19,994 nt of DNA from M55B174 sp964618065 (GTDB lineage: Bacteria; Patescibacteriota; Minisyncoccia; CAIUEV01; JAHKAQ01), in the NCBI GenBank assembly GCA_964618065.1, contig CAZTZK010000014.1, forward strand, positions 1 to 19,994. Direction: 5' to 3'. Made by a program: the position numbers and the translations under genes. Under the pieces are notes generated by a model. That model did no database searches and was not told the DNA's origin. It saw only the letters and a program-made list of their open reading frames with translations. Positions 1 through 6,225 of the stretch are shown in pieces (within the stretch, counting starts at the first letter, position 1; every line of letters begins with the position of its first letter).

Positions 1-645
1 ACTAGCGGGACAACAGTAACTATGAACCATAAAACTAAATTGAAAAATGTAACAGTGGATGGAGGAGAAATGGGGATTAAGGTTTTAGAAGAAGCTGGAG
101 TTGATATTGACAATGTCACCGTTAAAAATGCCGGTAAGTACGGAATTCTTTTAGAAGGAAATCACAAGACAAGAGATTACGATGAAAGATACGAAAGATT
201 AATTGAAGATTGTAAGATTGAAGATAACAACAAGGGAATTTATATTAGGAGGAGTAATGCTGTTATCATTGACTCAGAAGTTAAAGATAATGACGAAGAA
301 GGAATTGATATGCGAAAAGGAGTAAAAGCAAAGATTAAGGATAATGAAATTGAAGACAATGGAGAAAATAATATAGAATTTAAAGTTGATGATGTTAAAC
401 TCAAGATTAAAGACAATGATCTTAAAGACTCTGATGGCAGCGGAATTTCTGCCCAATCTTACCAAAAGGAAAAAGGAAGGGTTCTTATTGAAGACAACAA
501 AATTAAGGACAATGATAACTACGGGTTAAGATGTTCAGTCCAAAAACATAATCCTGTAGGAGGTTGGGCGTCTATCTTTACCTTCATCGAGAATATTTTT
601 TCCGGAAATGACAAAGGAGACTTTTCTTCCAGGTGCGGTTTCTAG
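1..645 (+). CDS. Right-handed parallel beta-helix repeat protein (5' partial)
   Basis: The reading frame is open from the first base of the window (TSGTTVT precedes the first ATG at 22), so this is probably the C-terminal 214 residues of a longer protein rather than a gene starting at 22. The protein consists of short repeats of about 20-25 residues with alternating beta strands and turns of the type I-x-D-N-x-I-x-D-N (for example KIEDNNKGIYI, EIEDNGENNIEF, KIKDNDNYGL). This is the pattern of right-handed parallel beta-helix proteins (pectate lyase/NosD-like folds, PF13229 type). It is very rich in Asp, Asn, Lys and Glu. The last 25 residues leave the repeat pattern and hold a short hydrophobic patch (WASIFTFIENIF) and a Cys. 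No catalytic motif is visible. Such proteins are often extracellular carbohydrate-binding or carbohydrate-modifying proteins, but the signal peptide, if any, lies outside the window. The fold call is good; the function is unknown. Confidence 0.75.
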   Translation, partial: TSGTTVTMNHKTKLKNVTVDGGEMGIKVLEEAGVDIDNVTVKNAGKYGILLEGNHKTRDYDERYERLIEDCKIEDNNKGIYIRRSNAVIIDSEVKDNDEEGIDMRKGVKAKIKDNEIEDNGENNIEFKVDDVKLKIKDNDLKDSDGSGISAQSYQKEKGRVLIEDNKIKDNDNYGLRCSVQKHNPVGGWASIFTFIENIFSGNDKGDFSSRCGF

Positions 646-660
646 AATAAAATTTTCTAG
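642..660 (+). terminator. Weak AT-rich hairpin at the end of the beta-helix gene
   Basis: CTAGAA (642-647) and TTCTAG (655-660) form a 6-bp inverted repeat with a 7-nt loop overlapping the stop codon, followed by a T-rich stretch (TTCTAACTTTG). It has little G+C, so it is at best a weak intrinsic terminator. Confidence 0.25.
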
Positions 661-786
661 TTCTAACTTTGAATTATTTTTTAATCTTAGCAACAGTACT
701 CTCTAAAACAATAACAGGGAAATTTCTTTTCTGTATTCGGTTGGTTTTGTTTTATCCCTAAAATTTATTGTATTAAAAAATAAAAA

Positions 787-1245
787 ATGAAAAAAAGAAA
801 AGTTTGTATTATTGATGATGAGCCCGTCTTTATAGAAATGTATGCTAAAAAGTTTGAACGTACTAATTATGATATTGTTTCAGCAACTAATATTAAAGAT
901 GGGCTGAAGCTTATCAGGAAAGAACTGCCGGATATTATATTTTTAGACATCATTTTTTCCGACGGTAAAAACGGAATGGATCTTTTAAAAAAATGCAAAG
1001 AAAATGTAAAAACGAAAGATATTCCGGTTGTCTTACTGACCAATTTAGATTCCAGTGAGTTAAGAGAGCAAGGATGCCGGATTGGTGCTCTCTATTTTTT
1101 AACTAAAGCTGATTTTTTACCTTCAGACGTTGTTAAATTAACAGAGGAAATTCTAGCTGTTAGAGATTATGAAAATGATTTTAAGAAAACAGTAATTAAC
1201 GATAAACCTTATCCTTCAGAATTTAAGAAACGTCTTGTTGGATAA
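787..1245 (+). CDS. Single-domain response regulator (CheY-like receiver)
   Basis: This 152-residue protein is one receiver domain with no DNA-binding or enzymatic output domain. The acidic pair is D10-D11 (in CIIDDEP), the probable phospho-acceptor is D54 (IIFLDIIF), the conserved Thr is T85 (VVLLTN) and the conserved Lys is K107 (FLTKAD, with Ala replacing the usual Pro after Lys). A tail of about 25 residues after the last helix (from roughly residue 127) is charged and of unknown role. It would take a phosphoryl group from a histidine kinase, but no kinase is encoded in this window, so its partner is unknown. The ATG at 787 has no Shine-Dalgarno sequence and follows an A-rich leader, which is usual here. 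The following 200 bp hold a separate promoter and terminator rather than a continuing operon. The family is secure; the pathway is not. Confidence 0.9.
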   Translation: MKKRKVCIIDDEPVFIEMYAKKFERTNYDIVSATNIKDGLKLIRKELPDIIFLDIIFSDGKNGMDLLKKCKENVKTKDIPVVLLTNLDSSELREQGCRIGALYFLTKADFLPSDVVKLTEEILAVRDYENDFKKTVINDKPYPSEFKKRLVG

Positions 1246-1298
1246 ATTTTAGAGGAGTACCTTTTTATATCCGCTTTTGGGATTGAAATTTTTTCAGT

Positions 1299-1326
1299 TT
1301 GCGTATTTCTTGTCAGGTTGTATAAT
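1299..1326 (+). promoter_or_regulatory. Sigma-70-type promoter of a short transcript
   Basis: A -35-like TTGCGT (1299-1304), a 16-nt spacer and a perfect -10 TATAAT (1321-1326) lie downstream of the response-regulator gene. The expected start near 1333 is followed by no convincing reading frame, only by an intrinsic terminator ending about 1434. Confidence 0.55.
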
Positions 1327-1332
1327 TAAATT

Positions 1333-1435
1333 TGGATAGAGTAAAAAAATAAAAACAAAAGAAAACAAAAGTAGCAATTAAGAGGATCCTTGCTGGAAGA
1401 CGACTCTCAAGGGTGATAACAGAGAGTCGTTTTTC
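1333..1435 (+). ncRNA. Candidate small RNA (about 100 nt)
   Basis: A transcript from the promoter at 1299-1326 to the terminator at 1401-1434 would be about 100 nt. Its 5' part (to about 1370) is almost pure A-rich single strand. It is followed by a possible hairpin AGCAA (1373-1377) / TTGCT (1390-1394), whose 12-nt loop contains the purine-rich AAGAGGA, then the terminator stem. I find no ATG-initiated frame. One open stretch from 1353 runs through the terminator without a standard start codon, so it is probably chance. The RNA matches no family I recognise. The call rests only on promoter-terminator geometry. Confidence 0.35.
1401..1434 (+). terminator. Intrinsic (Rho-independent) terminator
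   Basis: A perfect 8-bp stem, CGACTCTC (1401-1408) and GAGAGTCG (1422-1429), with a 13-nt loop, is followed immediately by TTTTT (1430-1434). The A-rich bases just before the stem can extend the pairing. The T-tract lies on the plus strand, so it ends rightward transcription from the response regulator or from the 1321 promoter. It may also reduce read-through of the leftward gene that ends at 1449. Confidence 0.8.
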
Positions 1436-1448
1436 TTTATTTAATATT

Positions 1449-2420
1449 TTAGATAGCTAATTCGGAAGTTCCGGTTAGCTGGCGGAGTTTTATTTTAAAA
1501 ACTTTATTTTTATTTGCCTTAGAAGAATAGTGCTTTAATATTTCCCCCATTTTCTCTAATTGTTTTTTCTCTATTTTTTCTTTACTAAAATTTCTCATTA
1601 GAATTGAGGGGCCGGGACATTCAAGGGGCTCCAGGAAAATATCAGTTTTCTTTCGGTAACTTTCTGCTAATAATTTATTTTCTTCTTTATTCCTTCCAAC
1701 TGCAATTAAATTTTTCTTATCCCAAAAAATACGACCTCTTTTTAGGAGTAAAACATCTTGAACTTTACATTCGGGTACTTTCTGTAAAAGATTTTTCAGG
1801 CGGTGACTAAATTCAGGATCTGTCAGCAAACAACCGCCACTAGGAGTGGGATATTCAGAAACGTGTAATTTTTTTAAAAGTTTAAATTGAGGTTGCCGAC
1901 TTTTTCCTGATATGCCATAAAATTTGCTTCTTTTTATTACTCCCTCTTTTTCATAAAGAGTGGGGGGTAAAATTTTTCCTGAAAGAGGACGCAAAATTTT
2001 ATTTTCTAAATTACTCTCTTTTTCAATAAGTTGAAGCGATTGCCTGTTTTGAGACATAGGTCTTTGCCCTAAAACTTCTCCACTGGCAATTATCATTTTC
2101 TCTTTTTTATTGGCAATTTTTTTTGCGATAGCGAGCATTAAAATACGGCAATCAAGACAAGGATTTATATTTTTTCCATAACCAAACTTAGGATTTTTTA
2201 CAACGGCAAGCTGTTTTTGAGAAAAATCCCGAATTATTGTTTGAAGGCCATATTTTTTAGCTGTTTTAATTGCTTGCTTAGAATCTAAAAAACAACTTTT
2301 AAAAATGAGAGCTGTAATTTTAAATTTTAACTCTTTCAACATCCTGGCTGCAATAATTGAATCTAACCCACCTGAAAATAAGAGCAAAATTTGGTAAGCT
2401 TTTTTTGATTTTTTTCTCAT
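1449..2420 (-). CDS. PP-loop ATPase, tRNA sulfurtransferase-like (MnmA/ThiI-related)
   Basis: This 323-residue protein begins with an N-type ATP pyrophosphatase (PP-loop) domain, with the signature SGGLDS at residues 16-21. Further conserved blocks are YGKNINPCLDC (Cys88 and Cys91), SGEVLGQRPMSQ (about 113-124), LRPLSGKILPPT (about 143-154) and PSGGCLLTDP (Cys197). These blocks fit the bacterial/archaeal proteins often annotated as tRNA (5-methylaminomethyl-2-thiouridylate)-methyltransferase or ThiI-like, whose C-terminal part resembles an NFACT-type RNA-binding domain. PP-loop enzymes of this kind adenylate a tRNA uridine, and a cysteine persulfide then donates sulfur. The target base cannot be read from the sequence. 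It is not canonical MnmA, which is longer in its tRNA-binding part and has different Cys motifs. The gene stands alone, divergent from the gene at 2591. The ATG start is directly supported by the hydrophobic strand preceding the PP loop. Confidence 0.75.
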   Translation of the reverse strand: MRKKSKKAYQILLLFSGGLDSIIAARMLKELKFKITALIFKSCFLDSKQAIKTAKKYGLQTIIRDFSQKQLAVVKNPKFGYGKNINPCLDCRILMLAIAKKIANKKEKMIIASGEVLGQRPMSQNRQSLQLIEKESNLENKILRPLSGKILPPTLYEKEGVIKRSKFYGISGKSRQPQFKLLKKLHVSEYPTPSGGCLLTDPEFSHRLKNLLQKVPECKVQDVLLLKRGRIFWDKKNLIAVGRNKEENKLLAESYRKKTDIFLEPLECPGPSILMRNFSKEKIEKKQLEKMGEILKHYSSKANKNKVFKIKLRQLTGTSELAI

Positions 2421-2511
2421 TGTTATTTTTTATCTTGTTTTATCTTATTCTAAAACAATTTTGCTGATTAAAATATTTTTTTGCATTTTTTAAAATTTAT
2501 TTTTTAGCTTC

Positions 2512-2540
2512 TTTACAATTGTTATTCTAAAAACTATACT
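2512..2540 (+). promoter_or_regulatory. Promoter of the winged-helix/glycosyltransferase cluster
   Basis: TTTACA (2512-2517), a 17-nt spacer and TATACT (2535-2540) make a good sigma-70-type promoter with an expected start near 2547. The -10 box lies inside a perfect inverted repeat (2525-2548), a possible operator. Confidence 0.65.
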
Positions 2541-2548
2541 TTTTAGAA
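2525..2548. repeat. Perfect 9-bp inverted repeat over the -10 box
   Basis: TTCTAAAAA (2525-2533), a 6-nt centre CTATAC, then TTTTTAGAA (2540-2548). The same two arms recur 13 nt apart in the hrcA leader (12556-12586). It could be a regulator binding site, since it covers the -10 element of a gene encoding a winged-helix protein. Both arms are AT-rich, so chance is not excluded. Confidence 0.45.
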
Positions 2549-2590
2549 GCAATCCAAGTTTTAAAGGAGGTTAATTTTTTAATTACAAAA

Positions 2591-3184
2591 ATGTTAGACC
2601 CTTTTGAGTATCTTCTCGGTTCTAAAATGAAACTGAGAATTGTTAAGTCTCTTATATTAAATCCGAAGTCTGAGTTTACGGCAAGTGAAATAGCTAGAAG
2701 AATAAAATTCCCTAGGCGAAAAGTGGACAACGAAATGAAAAAAATGAGTACTCTAGGTATTATAAAAAAGCGGAGCCACAAGAATAAGAAATCTTATTTT
2801 TTGAATAGGCATTTTATTTTTTATCCTGAATTAAAACAGATGGTTGGGAAATGTAATGTTATCCCGGGAAGTAAAACTTTACAGAATATTAAAACTGCAG
2901 GTAGAGTCGTTTATGCTGTTCTTACGGGAATTTTTACAGACGATAAAAAAAGTGCTGTGGACTTATTAGTTGTAGGAGATAATCTAAATAAACCTAGAAT
3001 AAGAAAAACAGTAGCCAGTATAGAAGTTGATATTGGAAGAGAAATTCGTTATATGACAATGACTACCAAAGAAATGTTTTATCGGATAGAAATGCTTGAT
3101 AAATTTATTGGAGAAACTATGAAAGCTCCTAATATAGTTTTAGTGGATAAACTTAATCAAAGGAGAAAAAGTTTAAGGGGTTGA
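2591..3184 (+). CDS. Winged helix-turn-helix protein with degenerate nucleotidyltransferase-like domain
   Basis: Residues 1-75 form a winged-helix DNA-binding domain: ASEIARRIKFPRRKVDNEMKK looks like the recognition region, followed by a wing near GIIKKRSHKNKKSYFLN. Residues 100-190 resemble a minimal nucleotidyltransferase (MNT) fold: VVYAVLTGIFTDD, VDLLVVGD (123-130), then GREIRYMTMTTKEMFYR and IVLVDKL. The GS motif and second Asp of an active enzyme are not apparent, so this part is probably a catalytically dead sensor or dimerization module. Proteins with this layout are, to my knowledge, common in Candidate Phyla Radiation genomes and are annotated as transcriptional regulators. It is the first gene of the cluster running to 6163 and could regulate it. 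An AAAGGAGG lies at 2563-2570, 20 nt before the ATG, which is too far for a standard Shine-Dalgarno. No ATG lies closer in frame. Confidence 0.75.
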   Translation: MLDPFEYLLGSKMKLRIVKSLILNPKSEFTASEIARRIKFPRRKVDNEMKKMSTLGIIKKRSHKNKKSYFLNRHFIFYPELKQMVGKCNVIPGSKTLQNIKTAGRVVYAVLTGIFTDDKKSAVDLLVVGDNLNKPRIRKTVASIEVDIGREIRYMTMTTKEMFYRIEMLDKFIGETMKAPNIVLVDKLNQRRKSLRG

Positions 3185-3200
3185 AGGAATAAAATTAAAA

Positions 3201-3620
3201 ATGGGATTTAGTTTTTCAAGTGTAAAAAACAAACTTACAGATAAAGGGAAATGTAAAAAGCCAAAGGTAACTAAAAAAAACAGGTTTTTGAGAGATAGAG
3301 GAGTCCGTTTTTTTATTATCTTGAGCCCTATTTTAAATTTGATTGCCTGGTTTTTGGCTATAGTTAAGCTTGCTCCTCTGCCGGAGCCGGTTATTCTGCA
3401 TTATAATTCTTATTTCGGCGTTGATTTAGAAGGGAGCGGAGAGAAAACATTATTTTTACCGGGAGCAGGCTTGTTTGTTTTGATTTTAAATTTTTTCTTA
3501 AGCTTTGTTTTTAAGAAAAAGGATATTTTGATTACTAAAATTATTTTAGCTACTTCGTTTTTATTTAATGCTATTATTATTATTGCTTTATTGGCTTTAA
3601 TTTCAGTTAATAAATTTTAG
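3201..3620 (+). CDS. Small membrane protein of unknown function
   Basis: The 139 residues comprise a basic N-terminal cytoplasmic segment (1-35, rich in Lys) and three predicted membrane segments at about 36-57, 84-104 and 109-136. Between the first two lies a conserved-looking loop, PEPVILHYNSYFGVDLEGSG (62-81). The HYN-YFG-DL pattern faintly recalls DUF1648-like membrane proteins (LPTHFN-G-PD), but I cannot assign a family. The gene follows the winged-helix gene by 16 nt, with an AAGGA 14 nt before its ATG, and its stop is separated by a single base from the next start, so it is surely co-transcribed. Its constant place between a regulator and two membrane glycosyl enzymes suggests a membrane accessory role in the same pathway, which is inference only. 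Confidence 0.7.
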   Translation: MGFSFSSVKNKLTDKGKCKKPKVTKKNRFLRDRGVRFFIILSPILNLIAWFLAIVKLAPLPEPVILHYNSYFGVDLEGSGEKTLFLPGAGLFVLILNFFLSFVFKKKDILITKIILATSFLFNAIIIIALLALISVNKF

Positions 3621-3621
3621 A

Positions 3622-5166
3622 ATGAGATTCCCTTCTTTTCCTTCCAAAAATAGTAAAGAATACAAACTTCACCGTAGGCTGGAAATGATTCCTGGTTTAG
3701 CTACCTGGATAACCCTTTTGGGAGCAGTTGCTTCCGCTTTTTTATTTCCTATCTTTGCTGTTATCGTGGTTATCTTCTACGATTTTTACTGGTTGGTTAG
3801 GACCGTTATTATCAGCGGACATTCTGTTATCGCCTATAAGCGAATGAAAAAAGCGGTTAAAGTGGATTGGTTTAAAAAATGCAAACAGGTTAAGAGCCCT
3901 GACGAACTTAAACTGGAAGATATTTATCATCTTATTATTATACCTTACTACAAAGAAGGTCTGGCAGTTTTACAACCCTCAATCAAGGCTATCCTTGAAA
4001 GTAATTTTCCTTCTAAGAAAATTATTATTTCTATTAGTGCTGAAGAAAGAGGAGGCAAAAAAGCCTGTTTAGTCCAAGAAAAATTAAAAAAGAAATACGG
4101 CAAGCATTTTAAAGCCTTTCTTACCAATATTCATCCTGACAAAAAAGAAGAAATGAAAAATAAGGCCTGCAATTCAAATTGGGCGGCCCAGGCCGGGATT
4201 AGATATCTTAAAAAGCAGGGGATCCCTTTTGAAAATGTTGTAGCTTCTAATCTTGATAGCGATACTTGCATTAGCCCTCAATATCTAGCTGCTGTTGCTT
4301 ATTCTTTCTTAAAGAGCAAAGATCGTTATCACGAAAGCTACCAGCCACTTCCCATGTATAATAACAATATTTGGGAGACTATAGCGGTAGTAAGAGTTAT
4401 TTCTATTAGTTCTTCTTTTTGGCATATGATTGAGAGCACCCGTCCGGAGCGCTTGGTAACTTTCTCTTCTCATTCCATGAGTTTAAAAGCCTTAATGGAT
4501 GTTGATTTATGGCAAAGAGATGTTATTAATGACGATTCGGTTATCTTTTGGCAATGTTATGTTTTTTATAATGGAAATTACCGAGTGGTCCCTCTCTATC
4601 TGCCAGTTTCTATGGATGCTACTCTCGCGGAAAGTTTTTCCAAAACTCTTATTAACCAATATAAACAAAAAAGGCGCTGGGCTTATGGGATTGAACATTT
4701 TCCAAGAATTGCTAGGGCTTTCTTGAGAAATAAAAAAATTCCTTGGGGAGAAAGAGTCAGAAATTTGTTCGTCATGCTTGAAGGAAATCATTCTTGGGCC
4801 ACTTCATCTTTCCTCATTTTATTCCTTGGCTGGTTACCGCTTGTTGTTGGTGGATCAGAATTTAGCGAGACGGTGATTGCTCATAATTTGCCCTTAGTGA
4901 CTAGGGGAATCTTGACATTATCTATGATTGGTTTAGTAACTTCTATGTTTTTAAGTTTTTTCTTACTACCTCCTAAGCCAGCAGCTTACAGTCGCTTCAA
5001 ATATGTTACTATGGCGCTTCAATGGATTTTAGTTCCTATTATTGCTCCTGTTATGGGATCTGTCCCCGCTATTGATGCGCAAACCAGATTAATGTTAGGT
5101 AAATACTTTGCTAATTTCTGGGTGAGTGAAAAGGTAAGAAAAGGAGTGGGAAAAAGCAAAAAATAA
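3622..5166 (+). CDS. Membrane-bound family 2 glycosyltransferase
   Basis: This 514-residue GT-A enzyme has N-terminal membrane segments (about 28-63), a cytoplasmic GT2 domain (about 103-370) and several C-terminal membrane helices (about 388-490). Visible motifs are the nucleotide-binding strand HLIIIPYYKEG (103-113), the metal-binding DxD in NLDSDT (D212, D214), the probable catalytic-base region NDDS (D304-D305) and QKRRW (349-353), the Q/R-x-x-R-W motif of processive cellulose synthase/hyaluronan synthase-like enzymes. It would transfer sugars from a nucleotide sugar to a lipid or growing glycan at the cytoplasmic membrane. The sugar cannot be predicted. Its start is 1 nt after the preceding stop, and the next gene begins 16 nt after its end, so it sits in the middle of an operon with a MraY-like enzyme that could provide the polyprenyl carrier. 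Confidence 0.9.
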   Translation: MRFPSFPSKNSKEYKLHRRLEMIPGLATWITLLGAVASAFLFPIFAVIVVIFYDFYWLVRTVIISGHSVIAYKRMKKAVKVDWFKKCKQVKSPDELKLEDIYHLIIIPYYKEGLAVLQPSIKAILESNFPSKKIIISISAEERGGKKACLVQEKLKKKYGKHFKAFLTNIHPDKKEEMKNKACNSNWAAQAGIRYLKKQGIPFENVVASNLDSDTCISPQYLAAVAYSFLKSKDRYHESYQPLPMYNNNIWETIAVVRVISISSSFWHMIESTRPERLVTFSSHSMSLKALMDVDLWQRDVINDDSVIFWQCYVFYNGNYRVVPLYLPVSMDATLAESFSKTLINQYKQKRRWAYGIEHFPRIARAFLRNKKIPWGERVRNLFVMLEGNHSWATSSFLILFLGWLPLVVGGSEFSETVIAHNLPLVTRGILTLSMIGLVTSMFLSFFLLPPKPAAYSRFKYVTMALQWILVPIIAPVMGSVPAIDAQTRLMLGKYFANFWVSEKVRKGVGKSKK

Positions 5167-5182
5167 AGATTTAAAAAATCAA

Positions 5183-6163
5183 ATGCCTTCTTTTCTTTTA
5201 GTCTTTCTTCTAGCCACTTTTTTTTCTTCGGGAATTATTTATATAGTCAAAAAATTTAATCTTCTCAGTTCTTTTTTGGAAAGAAGAGGTGGGATAATTA
5301 TTGCTTTTGTTTTACTTGGAGGCATTAGTTTAATGTATTTTTTAGGAAATTTCTGGGGAATACTCGCTAAAGATTATTGGAGTATTATTATTGCCCAGTT
5401 GATTATTATTTTCGGAGGTCTTGCTGACGATAAATGGAATCTAAAACCTTCTTACCAATTATTTTATCAAGCTTTAGCAGCCGGAGTGCTTCTTTTGGTG
5501 AATGATACAATTAATCATATTAGCATTCCTTTTGTAGGAGTTGTTCTGCTTCCCTTTTGGTTAAACTATTTGCTTTCTTTTCTCTGGATTATAGTAGTCA
5601 TCAATGCTTTCAATTGGTTTGATGGCTTAGATGGATTGGCGGGAGGAGTAGGCTTCATTGGAATGATGATTCTTTTCTTTTTAAGTTTATCTCCCCTCGT
5701 TTCTCAGCCTCAAACAGCTGCTATTGCTCTTTTGGTTGCTGGAGCACTACTGGGTTTTCTTTTTTTCAATTTTCATCCAGCTCAAGTTTATTTGGGGAGT
5801 GTCGGAAGCGGGTCTATCGGTTTGATGTTGGCCTTACTGGCTGTTTATTCCGGAGGAAAGGTTGCTACTGCCGCTTTAATTTTAGGCATTCCTCTTCTTG
5901 ATTTTGTTTATGTTTCTCTTGCCAGAATTGCCAATAAACGCTTGCCCTGGAAAGGAGGAGATCGGAGGCATCTTCATTACAAGTTTTTGGATGCTGGATT
6001 TTCAGAGAGAAAAGTAATTTTATTGATGTATACTTTAAGTGCTATTTTTGGTACACTAGCTTTAACTTTACAGACTGGTATAAAAGTTTTGGCTTTAGCT
6101 TGCCTCATTCTGATTTTTGGAGGATTGGTCTTAGGAATAAAAAAACGCCAGTCTTCAGTTTGA
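5183..6163 (+). CDS. MraY/WecA-like polyprenyl-phosphate sugar-phosphate transferase, GDxGS motif altered
   Basis: A 326-residue multi-span membrane protein of the glycosyltransferase family 4 (PF00953) type, which transfers a sugar-1-phosphate from a UDP-sugar to undecaprenyl phosphate. Conserved blocks are GGLADDKWNLKPSYQ (Asp82-Asp83), NAFNWFDGLDGLAGG (141-155), the short cytoplasmic motif GIPLLDF with Asp240, and the late loop GDRRHLHYKF (His263, His265). The usual GD-x-GS element is LGSVGSGSIG (204-213): Ser206 replaces the Asp that is nearly invariant and implicated in Mg2+ binding/catalysis. The N-terminal part also lacks the usual substrate-loop residues. It may be an altered or inactive member. 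It is too divergent at the N terminus to be called MraY itself. It is last in the 2591-6163 cluster; a weak hairpin follows. Confidence 0.82.
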   Translation: MPSFLLVFLLATFFSSGIIYIVKKFNLLSSFLERRGGIIIAFVLLGGISLMYFLGNFWGILAKDYWSIIIAQLIIIFGGLADDKWNLKPSYQLFYQALAAGVLLLVNDTINHISIPFVGVVLLPFWLNYLLSFLWIIVVINAFNWFDGLDGLAGGVGFIGMMILFFLSLSPLVSQPQTAAIALLVAGALLGFLFFNFHPAQVYLGSVGSGSIGLMLALLAVYSGGKVATAALILGIPLLDFVYVSLARIANKRLPWKGGDRRHLHYKFLDAGFSERKVILLMYTLSAIFGTLALTLQTGIKVLALACLILIFGGLVLGIKKRQSSV

Positions 6164-6177
6164 CCGTTTTTTTTAAT

Positions 6178-6195
6178 AATGCTATAAAGCATTTT
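6178..6195 (+). terminator. Short hairpin before rplU
   Basis: AATGC (6178-6182) / GCATT (6189-6193) with a TATAAA loop, followed by only TT. The 5-bp stem is weak, so it may attenuate rather than end transcription from the glycosyl cluster into rplU. Confidence 0.3.
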
Positions 6196-6225
6196 GTTAA
6201 AGATTAGTATTTTTAAACAAAATTT

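Noticed and set aside
274..465. Opposite-strand frame inside the beta-helix gene
   Set aside because: Its composition mirrors the antisense of the repeat codons and it has no recognisable motif.
1..645. CRISPR-like or tandem DNA repeat array in the beta-helix gene
   Set aside because: The repetition is at protein level with diverged DNA, and there are no constant-length repeats and spacers.
1353..1451. Open stretch running through the terminator after the response regulator
   Set aside because: It lacks an ATG, GTG or TTG start after a ribosome-binding site, passes through a clear terminator stem and ends within the next gene's region, so it is probably chance.
4499..4791. Frames on both strands inside the GT2 gene
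   Set aside because: They overlap conserved catalytic motifs of the GT2 enzyme in another frame and have no family resemblance.
6164..6225. Promoter for rplU
   Set aside because: TTGTTA at 6194 has no acceptable -10 at 16-18 nt, so it was not listed.
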